NCBI GenBank assembly: GCA_964035575.1
Contig: OZ037918.1
Coordinates: forward strand, 868,001-932,000
From: Rhynchopus sp. YZ270_cl-10
Lineage: Eukaryota > Euglenozoa > Diplonemea > Diplonemida > Diplonemidae
Reading direction: 5' to 3'
DNA length: 64,000 nucleotides
Shown: positions 21,528 to 33,400 of the stretch, piece by piece
Position numbering within the stretch: the first letter of the stretch is position 1
Layout: every line of letters begins with the position of its first letter
Position numbers and translations under genes: made by a program
Notes under the pieces: model-generated
Seen by the model: the letters and a program-made list of their open reading frames with translations, nothing else
Databases searched by the model: none
Told to the model about the DNA's origin: nothing

Positions 21528-21900
21528 ATGAAGATATTCTGCAGTGTGTGGTACTACAGTCGTTTTTTTTCTTTTTTCAGTAGCAGTTTTTAGGTACCTT
21601 ATTAGAGAATCGCGTACAATGATGTGTGTGTGCTGTTTGCCCCAGCAGCTTCGCCCTTTTCCCCCTTCCACGTAGTGTTCTTAGAAACCCGAATAATAGC
21701 CAACGTTTAATCTTTGATTGCCGACTATGCCCCCTCCCTCTTTAAATCGCTTTGCGTCAATGCAGATTTCATACACTGTTTTTTTTTTGGCTGCGTTCAG
21801 CGAAAAAAAATCTTCCCCTTTACCAGTCGAGTTATCGAGATCAGGTGGCGTAAAAAGTCGGGTTCGTGTATTTTTTTTGTTTTTGTTTTTTTGTGCGTTC

Positions 21901-21968
21901 ATCCGGATGGCTGGCATCAGTGGGTCAGTCGGAGGTGCCTGCATCAACAACAACAGTTTTTTTTTTTA
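21901..21968 (+). repeat. Dispersed ATCCGGATGGCTGGC module (family I)
   Basis: ATCCGGATGGCTGGCATCAG, GGTCAGTCGGAGGTGCCTGC, ATCAACAACAACAG, then a T run. Family A begins 5 bp later. Confidence 0.65.
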
Positions 21969-21972
21969 AAGT

Positions 21973-22017
21973 AAGGTGACCTAAGCACAAGAGGCTTAGG
22001 GTCATCTTACAAACTTT
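21973..22017 (+). repeat. Dispersed hairpin element, family A
   Basis: AAGGTGACCTAAGC, loop, GCTTAGGGTCATCTTACAAAC, T run. The hairpin CTAAGC/GCTTAG is intact. Confidence 0.75.
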
Positions 22018-22299
22018 TCTTTTTTTTCTTTTTGAGGTGGTTTCTAAAGTGGTTACGAGGTGCTCTCTCCACTCTTCCCTAAATATGATTATCAAGCAAC
22101 TTTCTGCAGATGCGTGCGTGCGAAGAGTCGTATTCACCTCTACGTTTTCCTTTTGCATTATTTGCCTTGTATTTTCCTTCTTTGGTGGACAAAATACTCT
22201 CTTGTACAGAAGAATAGGAATTTGATAACGCCAATGAAGCTTTCTCAACTTATCCCTTTTTTTCTCAACTCCTTTTTCTATGCTTATTTTGGCAACCTA

Positions 22300-22461
22300 C
22301 ACGACGGGACCCAGTGACAAGTGACAAGTGAATGACAAGTAAAAAAGGTGACAAGTAAATGACAAGTGAAATGACAAGTAAATCACTTGTCATGACAAGT
22401 GACTTTTTTGAGTGACAAGTGAAATGACATGTGATTTCACTTGTCACTTGTCACTGGGTCC
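22300..22461. mobile_element. MITE, family S, copy 1 (TGACAAGTG palindrome)
   Basis: Inverted ends CACGACGGGACCCAGTGACA enclose many TGACAAGTGAA/TTCACTTGTCA units. It can fold along its full length. A second copy lies at 37951-38099. Confidence 0.85.
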
Positions 22462-22603
22462 CGTCGTGTGAGCTCCTGCCGGGGGTCAGGCCAGAGTCCC
22501 GCGCCGTCAGACAAAGGACCCTCCCGCACTCTGGGGAAAGGTGTGCCTGTCTGCACACCACAAGCGGCCAAGGCTGGGTAGGGGAGGTGTCTACTACATG
22601 AAG

Positions 22604-22718
22604 CACGGCGGACTACTAGCCCAACTGACTAGTGTTTTACGACTAGCAACATTACTAGTTTTGCACTAGCGTTACGACTAGTAGTTCCACTAGTAGCCCC
22701 CCTGACTAGTCTGCCATG
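22604..22718. mobile_element. MITE, family K, copy 2 (ACTAGT-rich)
   Basis: Ends CACGGCGGACTACTAG and a complement reading CATGGCAGACTAGTCAGGGG; the interior has repeated ACTAGT palindromes. Confidence 0.7.
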
Positions 22719-23073
22719 AGTGTCAACCCGCTCACCATAGCAGCAACGGTATTCCTACCCTGATGCTGAGTTAAAAAAAAAAGGCACGATCCGGCCGTCT
22801 AGCCCACACAGAACAACACGGGTTGCCAGAGCAGTACCGAGTTTTAAAAAAAATGACCGTAGAGCTTGCATCGGGTGGCGACTACACTATTCAACCATTC
22901 TTCAAAAAAAGCACATACAGCAAACGAGTTCACGTCCCCACCCTTCCCTTCCCACCCATTCTTCCTCTCTATCCCCTTCTCCTTTACAGGAGAGAGGATA
23001 CAAAGAGGGCTATGTTCTTTTTCTTCGAAAATGTTTTACCTTTGGTGGTGAAACGTTTCTACACCAAAAACAG
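22719..23073. other. Gene-free stretch
   Basis: Holds a diverged family C copy (22858-22910) and short frames only. Confidence 0.6.
22858..22910 (+). repeat. Dispersed hairpin element, family C/B (diverged)
   Basis: CGTAGAGCTTGCATCGGGTG, GCGACTACACTATTCAACCA, TTCTTCAAAAAAA. It links families B and C through the shared CTACACTA-TNCAAC tail. Confidence 0.5.
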
Positions 23074-23633
23074 CAGGGGACATTAGTATGCCGGTGTGCC
23101 GGTGTGGCCACACCGGCTAAGCCGGTGTGGGATTTTGAGAAAAAAAAAAAAAAAAAAGAAAAAGGCGGATTTTTGAATTTTTTTCTGAATTTTATCTCCT
23201 CATACAAGGCTACAACCACATCTGTAGCGGTTTCTTATGTGCATGTGACCCCACCATAAAGACCAATCGGTCCGTTCAATCAAAAGAAATAGATGTTCGC
23301 AACTCTCATAAAAAAGTAGCGTACCGTGCGCCTGCGGCGCAGCTAAAAATGACGAGCGGTAGCCCACAGCTCTACCCTATGCCATAGTCACAGCTACCTT
23401 TACCATAGTTTGGCTATAAAAGCGTGCGATTTTATGTCACAATTTTTGAAATGTTGCGTACCGTGGCTTCGCCAGAAAAGTTTTGATGTCATATGGTTAG
23501 ACAAGGGCGCGGAGGGGAAAGAGTTGTGGAGGTCTCTGCCGAAAATGCGTGGGGAAAAAAAAATTGCCTCACACCGGCTTTTTTGGCTCACACCGGCTTT
23601 TTTTTCAAAATCTCAAACTACCAATGTCCCCTG
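23074..23633. mobile_element. Non-autonomous hAT element, 560 bp, 8-bp TSD
   Basis: Ends CAGGGGACATTAGTA and a complement reading CAGGGGACATTGGTA, with perfect 8-bp direct repeats AAAAACAG at 23066-23073 and 23634-23641. Subterminal CCGGTGTG motifs occur at both ends. No transposase frame. The interior shares TACCGTGGCTTCGCC-type sequence with the hAT at 2908-4339. Confidence 0.92.
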
Positions 23634-23933
23634 AAAAACAGCACAAAAAAAAAAAAAAAAAAAGGAAAACAGTTATTTCTTCCTCTCCAATTCTTATTAA
23701 GGTGGGCCCTAGTGTGATGGGTTGTGGTCATCTTATTTTTTTTCTTCTTCATTTCCCCCCCTCTCGCTTACTATCCCGTGACAGTCTAAAATCAAACAAT
23801 ATTTCTTTCAACTTCGCGTCTATGCTCTAGGGTAACATTCTTCATCAAATTTTTGTGTTGAAAGCAGGTGTGGGTAAATCCTAAGAGTGGAAACATAATT
23901 GTGTGTGTGTGTGTTTTGATAACTAATATGGGG

Positions 23934-24022
23934 TACCGTCTTCGTAATAAAGTTCGTCCTATTCCGGATTTTCCTGCAAATTCGTCCTTTTTTTAAGGTC
24001 GAACATTTTTACGAAGGCGGTA
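23934..24022. mobile_element. MITE, family D, copy 3
   Basis: TACCGTCTTCGTA and TACGAAGGCGGTA ends, with the core GTTCGTCCTATTCCGGATTT and a TAAGGTCGAAC arm. Confidence 0.75.
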
Positions 24023-25049
24023 ATTCTTTGCGCAGCATGTGGCCCCAAATTGTATGTATTTGAAAGCAGTTGCGGACGAAACGTTGCTCATAATTGTGTG
24101 GGCATATTCTAAGAGTAGAAACATTCCCCATGTGTGTATGTGTGGGCGCTTACGACGCTTTCTTTTCTTTCGTTCCTTTTTTCTCTCTCTCTGAGGAGCA
24201 GTGCCCCTGCGTCTGCAGTTTCAACAATCTTTTTAAAGGTGCGGTGTGGAAAAGATGTGTATGCATCTCGTATCTCAAATTTTTCTCTTTTTCCCCTTTC
24301 TCATTGATGAATCTGAATGTGCCCCAACCCCATTCCGCTCCAGAGAGGATGGCATCAACACCGTACATAAACCTACGTTAATGATGCATCTTCCTTCTTT
24401 ACTCAAGGTGACCTGCAGCACAGTGCGGCCATCTTACACCCAACTCTCCCTTGTTTTCTTCAAGGGTTGCTATGCCTAAAAGATATCTCACAAGTTTTTT
24501 TTTTTTTGTTTGTTTCTCATTCATTTCCCCCCCCCCCCGTTTTCAACAACTATTTTCTTCTTTTTTTCTTGTGGAGAAAATGAGGTACCCCCGTCGTGTG
24601 TGCCCTCCGTTTTGACCGTCCTTTTTACGAGGGACGTTTGTGGGTGTTGTTTTTATGTGATGTGACTATGTCCTGATGTTGGCAATCGCCAATAAGGGGG
24701 AGATGTGTGTTCGTCACTTTTTCAACAAAAAAAAAGCATACGGAGTTGCATCAGCCCCAGCGCTACTAAAGTTCTGGGAAAATAAGCGTGGCTTAAAAAG
24801 ACAAATTGACCCCCCCCCACCCAACCCTGCAATTTTCTTGGTTTCTTTTCGCGCAAACCGCTTGAAGTGAAGTTACGATGGTATTACCATTAACACAAAA
24901 ATCCCTTCCACCTCTTTTGCTTTCTAACCTGGGTAGTTTTGTCTGCACACCTACCCATATTTCTTGCTTTTTCAAAACACATACACACACCAGTCGCAGA
25001 GGGGGTACACACCACTCCTATCCTCTCACACCCCACACCACATCCAACC
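24023..25049. other. Gene-free stretch before the ARM-like gene
   Basis: T-rich, with a weak family H-like sequence near 24195. Frames here are short and overlap repeats. The last 40 bp before the ATG are C/A-rich, and CCAGTCGCAG at about 24992-25001 is a possible acceptor. Confidence 0.55.
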
Positions 25050-26676
25050 ATGTCGCGAGCACGTGTCCTGGAGCACGTTAAGGAAGGACTGCCGTGGGCG
25101 CTCGGTGTAGGAGCGGTATGCCCTCCACCCCCTGTTAGTGGTTGGCTGTGATCATTTGTCCCCCCTCCCATCATACAGAATACACATCACAATACAGCTG
25201 GATTTGTGTACCATTATATACTATGTATTATGGGCAATTTTCATAATACAGCGTGTATTACGTATTATGATGGGGGAGACAAAATCATCACGATACAGCC
25301 AACCACTCCATCCTCCTCCCCCACCCTCACCCCCGACCCTCCTCCTCCTCAAATCTACCCCCAAACAGTCCTGCGTCTACTTCGTCGATGCTGTGCAAAA
25401 CGAAGGCAAAATCGCAGGCGCCGCGTGGTCTATGTTCTCCTCAGGCACCGGATCAGGGAAGTCTGTGCTGCAGGCTGCGGTGAACCCAGCTTTGGAGGCG
25501 ATAGACTCATATGAAGGCGCGTCTTTGGCACACAGCGATGCTGAGCGGTTTTTGAACAAACCGATGGACGACCAGATTCAATGCCTCAACGACTGGGCAG
25601 GGGAGGCTGACTACGACCGGTTTGTATACTATCTTGCTGTGTTTGCACGCGACCGTGGCTCTCCGCACACCGATTTTCCTCTGAACCCTGCTATCCAGAG
25701 TGACACCCTGCTGACCCACATCTTCGATCTCCACAAGAAGAACATCGTCGTCGACGGCCTCTTCATTGCCGCAGCATCCGCCCTCGCACAACACCCACAA
25801 AACGCACGGTACCTCCTCAATGAATCCGCGATATCGCAAATTGTTGCCGGTCTTAAGAAAGGGGTGGATTCTGAAACGGACACCGCCTATGGTTTGAAAA
25901 CGCTAGCGTTGGTCGCAATGCACCAAGAAAAAAGCGGGGATTTTGAGTCAATCATCATGAAATCCGAGGAAAAGAACAAATTAGTACCGTTTCTTCTGAC
26001 TCTTTTGAAGGACAATTCTGAGGCCCATCGCAACGTTTTTGAACCACGGTATATTACGCAGATTTTAAGCTGTTTGATTCGCACCCACCCGTCGCTTCTA
26101 CGCAGCCCAGAGCTCAATGGAAAATACAAAGACTCTGAAGGAAACCCCATCACGCTGTTCTCCTCGGTCAGAGAAGGGGTACGTTATAAGACCTCCTTCG
26201 CGGTGCCGTACTATCTGCGTCTTTTGCGGGATTGTCTGCAGTGCGACGAACACTTTTGTGTAGGTAAGATGAATGAGGCTGACATCATTTCGGTGTTGGT
26301 TGGGCTTCTGCAGAACAACTACAACTATACCGAGGTTGTTCCCACTATAGTTAAATGCCTGCTAATGTTGAACCGCAAGCAGGAGTCACCAGGAGACATC
26401 CTAAGCTACAAAGACTTTCTGGTGATATGCGCAGTCACAATAGAGAAAACCGGGCCATTTGCCCATGACGTCGTGTTAGATATTCAAGAGCTCGTTGACG
26501 AAGCAATGGCAGATGTTTCCCTCCCAGTCAGCTTCATAAAAGACCGCAAAGCGTTCGTTCACCGTTACAGAACTGCATTGGAAAACACCTTATCCCGTCC
26601 AGAACGAAGCCATATCTCAGCAAAATGGATTCAGACAGACAGAGAACGGTTGAAAGCGGCGACTGTTGTGGCATGA
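25050..26676 (+). CDS. ARM/HEAT-like alpha-helical protein (457 aa), two exons
   Basis: Exon 1 is 25050-25115 (22 codons, MSRARVLEHVKEGLPWALGV...), intron 25116-25368 runs GTATGC...AAACAG (253 nt), exon 2 is 25369-26676; the join is phase 0. From about residue 100 the protein is a run of amphipathic helices with repeated leucine patterns (VPFLLTLLKDNSE, ITQILSCLIRTHPSLL, DIISVLVGLLQNNYN, VVPTIVKCLLML) typical of armadillo-like solenoids that bind other proteins. No signal peptide or membrane span. I cannot name the family: V-ATPase subunit H has a similar layout, but its diagnostic C-terminal motifs are absent. The intron is long for this genome because it contains a MITE (25137-25307). A palindromic element begins 20 bp after the stop. 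Confidence 0.8.
25137..25307. mobile_element. MITE, family N, copy inside the ARM-like gene intron
   Basis: Ends AGTGGTTGGCTGT and ACAGCCAACCACT, with subterminal GATCATTTGTC. Related to 56526-56650. It accounts for about 170 of the 253 intron bases. Confidence 0.75.
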
Positions 26677-26695
26677 ATTGGGGGAGGGTTGAGAT

Positions 26696-26830
26696 AATGG
26701 TGGCAGTATTGTGATGGGAGCCCATTGGAATACGCAAAATGCATCAAAATACATCATAAAACACGTGTATTGTGATGTATTTTGATGCATTTTGCGTATT
26801 CCAATGGGCTCCCATAATACTGCTACCATT
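26696..26830. mobile_element. Near-perfect palindrome / MITE, 135 bp
   Basis: Arms of about 60 bp (AATGGTGGCAGTATT..., GGGAGCCCATTGGAATACGC, AAAATGCATCAAAATACATC) around a 16-bp loop. It starts 20 bp after the ARM-like gene stop, so it may lie in that gene's 3' UTR. Confidence 0.85.
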
Positions 26831-26955
26831 CGGCGTGGGAGGGGAGTTGGGGAGTTGAATTTCCTTTTAAATAAAGGCGACTCCGTGTGTTTGTCTTGAA
26901 ACTAATGTATTCATTGTGGTTGGGTATATGCAACTATACCGCATTTCATTTAGCC

Positions 26956-27022
26956 CCCTTTGGGTGATTTTGTTGTACAAAAACCTGTCGTTGGATAGAT
27001 GATTGCCGATACTACAAAAAAA
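26956..27022 (+). repeat. Dispersed module, family L
   Basis: GATTTTGTTGTACAAAAACC, GTCGTTGGATAGATGATTG, CCGATACTACAAAAA. Its closest relative is 42912-42972, which also precedes a B/C hairpin by about 40-60 bp. Confidence 0.55.
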
Positions 27023-27080
27023 AAACCACACAAGAAAGATCATCGCGCTTGTCTGCGGTGACGTAAAAATGTTTAGTGTA

Positions 27081-27138
27081 TAGTGGAGCACATTCTAGGG
27101 TGGCTACACTATAATACAACCAAGTTTTCAAAAAAAAA
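27081..27138 (+). repeat. Dispersed hairpin element, family B
   Basis: TAGTGGAGCACATTCTAGGG, TGGCTACACTATAATACAAC, CAAGTTTTCA, A run. Confidence 0.75.
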
Positions 27139-27429
27139 CATTCAAAAAAAAAAAGCATGTTTTCACCTTTGATGAGGTGTTGATGAGATAGGGGATTTAA
27201 TAAAAAAACAACGACAAGTTGTTTCTTTCATGATTTTTTTTTTTTTTTGGCAACGAAACAAAACCCCACACCTCTTATTTTTATAACAATACCCCCCTCT
27301 CCCCTCCTCCCTCCTCCCCTCCCTCCTCATCCATCCACACCAGGGAGCACACATCCCCCCCTCCTCCCCACCCCCCCCTTCTGGAAGCTTCAAGGGGATT
27401 TTTTTGGGGACCTTTTTTTTCCTCCCAAA

Positions 27430-30400
27430 ATGATATCGTTTATAATAGGAATTTTGTTTGTCGTTTTGTGTGGTTCAGTTGTAGAAGGGAACACCGGGTG
27501 TCCTTGCGCAAGCTCCTGTGGAGGTTCGCCGGTCTATCATGCGAGTCGTGGTATATGTTATAAACTGGTTTCTGCCCCAGATTTTACGTGGTCTGACGCA
27601 TTGTTGCAGTGCAGCCGTGACGGAGGTCGCCTCGCACAGCCTAAAACAGAAGAACGTCTGCAATACCTTTGGCGTACCCTTTCTCATGATTTTCCTTACG
27701 TCTGGGTAGGAGGTTTTTTCAACTCTACCACACAACAGTGGCTGTGGGAGGATGGAGAGCAGCTCTCCCATTCCATTGCTCCGGGAGTACCGGACACCTC
27801 TGGGTTGGGTGCGATGACGGAGGCGGAGAAAATCGCTTTGTTTGGCAAATCCGACCGTTTATTTTGCACCTTCCTCACCGAACAACGCGGGAGCGGAACC
27901 GGGGAGTTGTTAAGCTGGCAATGCGCACCTCCATCAATGGCGTTTCTTTGCGAAAAGGAGCAGATATTCTTTGAGACTACTGGGCCTATAAATGTTTCAT
28001 ATCCTCAGGCGCAAGGTTCTGGCGCGAATCATGCAAATCTAAAAATAAAAATCGCGGGGTCAGGACTTTCCAATACGGTCCTACTTCGCCACATCAGAGT
28101 AACCCCTGGAAGCGAATCTCCCTGCACCGGAGCGGGAGTACCGCAGTTTACAACACCAATCTCGCTGCTATCGTTTCTCTCCCCTTTGCAAGGAGAAGGA
28201 AGCGATTCCAACCCCTTTTTTTATGAGATTGGGGTAGGCAGCGGGAGCACCGCGTTGGTAGAAGGGGAATACGCGCTGTGCTATTATGGGCATTATCAGT
28301 TTTATGGTGAAGGGATGGTCGAGGCGGCGAAGAAGGAAGGGGAAGCGCTGTCGTTGTCGGACTCTGGGGTGCGCTTTGTCGTTGCAGGGCGGCCGGTGGT
28401 CGAGCAGTTTCTGGTCACCCAGTTTCCGGAGGTGTATTCACCCCTCATGTCGCTCCCTGAGGACAGCTTTTCGCATGATTTAACATCAATTCTCCGCCCG
28501 CTTCATTTTGGAGGTGTCTGGTCCACCCCTTCTCCATACGAAGACAGTGGGTTCCCCTATAAGGTTGAAGTAAAAGGAGCGAATTTGGCACCAGGAATGT
28601 TCATCATGATCGGCTGTGACAGAATGAATACCTTAGTGTTTCCCCTGCGATTCGAAGGGAGGGAGGTGAAGGTGAGTGCAACAGACCGTGCGTTTTTTTT
28701 GATTGACAGTGCGACAGTGGATGTGTCCCGGATGCAAGGTGTGTTTACATCTGAAACGCAAATCTGCATTGCGCCGTGGGGCTATGACGATAGCAGTACC
28801 AAACAGCCGAACCTCCAAGGGCCCTCCATCCACCCCGCCTATTCAACCTACGATGTTCTCTGGGACGCAAAAGGCGTTTCTGCTCAGACCGCTTTCACCG
28901 CAAGCATCCCTTCCTCCGCGATTCTCGAAAACAGTGGAGTCTCTGTCAAGATTGTTCCATTTCCGGTCTTTGACACTCCAGACCCAGTTTTTTTCACATA
29001 TTTTGAGCTAATTAGCGAGGTAGGCTTGACAGTAAACGTTAGCGGACAGAACTTGGGTGTGAATACTGTGGTGTTTTCATTTTGTGGAAGCGAGGCGTGC
29101 TCTGGTGCAGCGTTGTTCACTGGGGTGCTACAACGGTATCAAAACAGCGAACGGTACTACATCGAAATCCCCGGCGCCGGAAAGCAAGGCGCCAGCCGCG
29201 ACAGCTTTGAGCAAAACGCCGTCTTCTTCGTCTGTTACGCTGCCGTCCGCACAGCCGACACCACTGGCTACCACCTCCACTTCTCGGGGGTAAAAGCTCG
29301 CGTCAACCCCAAGCCCCTCTTCGACGCGCAAGGACCCGATAAGGTACTCTTCAGCCGCTCCTCAAACAACGTATCTGTATCACTCACGGCACGCTATCTG
29401 CACGGTGCGGAGGAGAGGCCAACCGGGTTCTATACGATGTACGCTGGGCTGTCCGAGGAAATGGGGATAACGACAACGACCTGTAGTGAGGAGAAGTTGT
29501 TCACTTCGTTGGCAGGGTTGGAGGCAGCGTTGGTACTGCCTGAAAGGGGTACCTTTGAGGTGCAGAGCGCGGCAACGTCTGCAGTTGGCGCAGAGTTTGT
29601 GATGCCCCCACCACAACGCTTAAGGTTTCCTGAGGTGAGTGGGGCGGCAGTTCCGCAGTCATTCTGTCTTCTGGTTCTTGCCGCGAACACTACCTTCGAA
29701 ACGGCCAGTGAAGTAGGTGCGTTTCTCCGAAGCGTACCGGATGTGTGGCGTTTTGTGATTTCTTCTCGTGTTCGTATTGAGATTTTGCCGACTCCGGTAT
29801 TTAGTACGGCTGATGCAAAGTATTTGCAAACTGGAGCAAGCGAGGTTGGTCTCATTGAAATGAGTGCGTCAAATCTGTCGCCACCTATAGGGCTTTCATT
29901 TGCGGCGTTTGTTGTGAATGGGGCGGAGCGGTGTGGCAGCTTTTCGCCGACCTCCGCAAGGCTTGCCAGCGTTGTCCCGATCGACCAAAACGCTGTCGAT
30001 AGCGGGAGTCTGTCCTTCCGGAATACCGCCTTTTTCGATGTGCTTCGCTCTTTAGGTGGCGATGTTGCTTCCTCTGCGACGCTTCGTCTCTGCTGGACGC
30101 ACCATGGCAGCACAACCTGGGAGGACACCAACCTCGACGTTACCATTGTCCCACCCGCCACCATCACCCCGTGCCCCAACTCTGGCCCGCATACCACCTC
30201 CCTTAACCTCAACGAATTAGACAGCGAAGCCCGCATTACCCTCTGCGGCACCTACCTGAGCGGTGGTCTGGAGTTCTCAGTAGAAGGCGACGGAGGGGGA
30301 GTTGTGGCCAGTCTTGGGGTCTCATTCGATTGCGGGAGTGGTATCACTCATTGTAGCAGTGGGGTGCTCCGGATTACCCCTCCTGAAGGACAGAGCGATT

Positions 30401-33400
30401 TTCGGAGTGTCTTTGCGGGGGTTGGGGCACATCGGATAGTCTGGCGTGGAGGCGGGCAGGTAGGAGATGCACAGATTCCTCTCATTTCGTTGAATGTCGT
30501 AAAGGCGGCGGTTGTGAATCGATTTGATGGGGTAGCCGTACAGTATAGCAGTTTGGTGGAATGTGGTGAAGGCACGAAATCGCTTAGTTTTGCAGTATCA
30601 GGAGAATTTGAAGCGTCGTTAATGAGGTTTTCTATAGAAGGTACAACACTAAGCGGAGAGGATGCAACACTCCGGGCTATCGTAGGGTCAAGTGGTGGTG
30701 GTCTCTTTGAAGGTTCTTTATCAATCCTGCCTGCTGCTTGTAGAGTTCTTGCGGAGGGTTTGCTTGGGCAGTACAATGCGTTTGTATTAGGGGGGAATGT
30801 TGAGCTGAACAGCAGGTTTTCTGTGTCATGGCAATATACGCAACAGATTGTTTCGTTGACAGGAAATTCTATTGTGCAGGAGGACAGTGGCAAGGTGAGT
30901 CCATCTGTGGTGGTGGATACGATAGATACCGTAGGGTTTCCGGTGTTCGCATTGGCGGTTCAGGGTAATGGGCATTATGAGGTGTCTTTAGGGTTGCTAG
31001 AGTTTTCAGGAAAAGGGTCCGTAGCGGTGTCGCTTCCCGAAGCAAAAAACGTACAACAGGAGTTGATTGGGGAGGTCTGCACCGATATGGCCTGCGGAGG
31101 GTGTACTTCATCTGAACTTCGCGCAAAACAGAACGATGTTGTGTTGTCTCTCGAATACTCCGTCTTTGAGACCCATCCGGGACGGACATTATTTTTGTGC
31201 TGGCGATTTGCGGAAATTTCAGGGGCACACCGTGCAGGGGTTTCGATTACCCTGCCGAGAAGGCCGTATTTTGATGTTTCTACCCCGCTTCCTTCACCGA
31301 GGGTTGCTGGGCTGGGAGATGCGCCGTTTGGGTTGCCAGGGATTTATCCGGACACGGTTGTGGCAGGGGAGATTGAAATGTTCGTGGTGTTGAGCACAGA
31401 GGAAGGGTGTCCTGCGGACTCTCGCGCTTCGTATGTAGGGGCCCCAGCGAAGGTTAATGTGTCAAATGAGTTTTCCGCGTCGGTAGACGGTTCTACCTTC
31501 TTCGATACGCACAACGCTGCTGTGGTTGGGGTGCAGCACCGGCTTTGCTATTGGATCGCTCAGAAGGGGGTGGAACATAGCATTACCTCCGGCCTATCAA
31601 AATATCACATCTCAACAACGGGGTTGCAATTAATAATTCGACCAGACCCAATTTTTGTTGACACCAAAAGCAGCTCCTTTAGTTTAATCGAATTGATGAA
31701 TTTGCCAGACGTATCATTCGAGCTCCAAGGTGGCAATTTGGCGGATGATGTTACCGCTAAATTGGTAGAAATGGATGGAGGTGGAGGAGAGGACTGCAAC
31801 GATGCCACCAACCACGCTGCCACCCAAACTATGGTTTCCGCGACCCAGGCAAGATTCACTCATTCTCTTATCCCAAACATCGCATCTCTTACCATCCGAC
31901 CAACCCCCGTCTCACGGTACACAGGAGGGACCTACAGAGTATGCTGGGGCCTTCATACTACAACCACCACCTGGAAAGGGTTCATCCCTTCGGTGACTAT
32001 CACCCTTGAATCTCCTCCTTCATTTATAGAAGGGGGTATGATTGAGTTGATGGGGTCTTCTGTGTTGCATATGCCAGAAAACGGGGTAAATGAGATTGCC
32101 TTAGTAGACACGGTGTTAGAGGAGGAAAAGGATGTATCTCTGTATTTTACCGAATCCAGAGTATGCGATCTAGGGGTAAACGGAAAAGAGGAGAGTTTGG
32201 GGGTTTCATTGGGGGGTGATGATGTGGTGTATAGTTTGTATGGTGCGTCGGTGAAAGGGGGTGTCCTGCAACTTGACGCAAAAATGGCGGAGTCAGTCTA
32301 TTTCGCTCAATCTACAGCACAACGTAGCTCTGCAAAGGGAACGCTATTTCATATTGATATGACGGTCTGTTGGTCCCCATACGAAACTCTCAACTTTACC
32401 GAAAAGGATGCAAAATTTTCCGCAGTACCCACAAATTGGGCAGCATGGACTCCAACGGTGTTGAGGGTTCCAAAAGCACCAGAATTTTTTTTGAAAAGAA
32501 TTTCCGTTCGAGGGGTCGAAGTCACTTCGTTGGGATTTGCTGAGGTGTTAAATGGGGGTGTAGCGGTGGTTGCGGTGACTGCTGTGTTTCCACCTTTATT
32601 TGATGGATTAGGAGGGTCTTCTCCGAGGGCAGTTACACTAACGAAGCTAATCGCATTTTGGACACGCCTAGGGGTGGCTCAACAGAATGAACCTAACAAT
32701 CATGCTTTCCCCGACAGCTTCAGAATCGATATTAGCAATGCATTGCAAAGCGTTGTTCAGAAGGTCTCAAAATCCGAGAATTTCGCTTCATTCCAAATCG
32801 ATTCTTCCACCCAAACCTCGAGCAACGAAGATGGGGTGGTCACCGTCGAGTATTCCATGACCGTTCCGTTGGAGGCTTTGGAAGGGTTTATGTTGGGATC
32901 CGCAAATGAACTGCCAATTTTTTGGGGAGCAAGCTTGACTGGAGACTGGACGGAAGGGCGGAATGGACGCGGCGTGGCGAGAATCGGCATTGCAACGGAC
33001 GTCCAAACCGGGGTTTCCATTTCCAAAACAGAGGTGATCCCGAACCCTGCGGGGAACGCCCTGCATCAGAAGGTCCGATTGACTTTTATTATTTCAAACC
33101 TTGCGGTAGGTCTTGCCGCACACTATGCCGTATCCCCTTCCACGGAGACAGACCCCGAGAAAATTGCAGACTTACCCACCGCCGCCATCATGATATCAAT
33201 CTGCGACGCCACACTATTTGAAGGAGTCGGACAGGAACGAATGCTCTCCAAATCCACTTCATTCGCAACATTGCTCACTGCAGGGGCAGACCACGAATTC
33301 ACCGTAGATTCTGTGACAAAAGGAGGCGACACACCACACCGCGAAGATGTCACCATTGTCGTAACCGGCATAATCCCAAAAAAATCTAACGCTCCAATAG

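Larger units (their letters stand above)
21528..22299. other. Beta-helix gene 3' flank
   Basis: No gene. Contains family I (21901-21968) followed directly by family A (21973-22017), both ending in T runs. Confidence 0.6.
26831..27429. other. Flank between the ARM-like and lectin genes
   Basis: Contains family L (26956-27022) and family B (27081-27138), then a T run and a long C/T-rich tract (27288-27343) ending CCACACCAG, a likely acceptor for the lectin gene's 5' end. Confidence 0.6.

Noticed and set aside
24977-24990. CA-repeat-like ACACATACACACAC before the ARM-like gene as a regulatory element
   Set aside because: Short dinucleotide run; nothing distinguishes it from background.
25138-25368. 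N-terminal extension of the ARM-like protein upstream of SCVYFVDA
   Set aside because: This part of the frame is MITE sequence inside an intron; the upstream ATG at 25050 with GTATGC...ACAG gives a clean phase-0 model.
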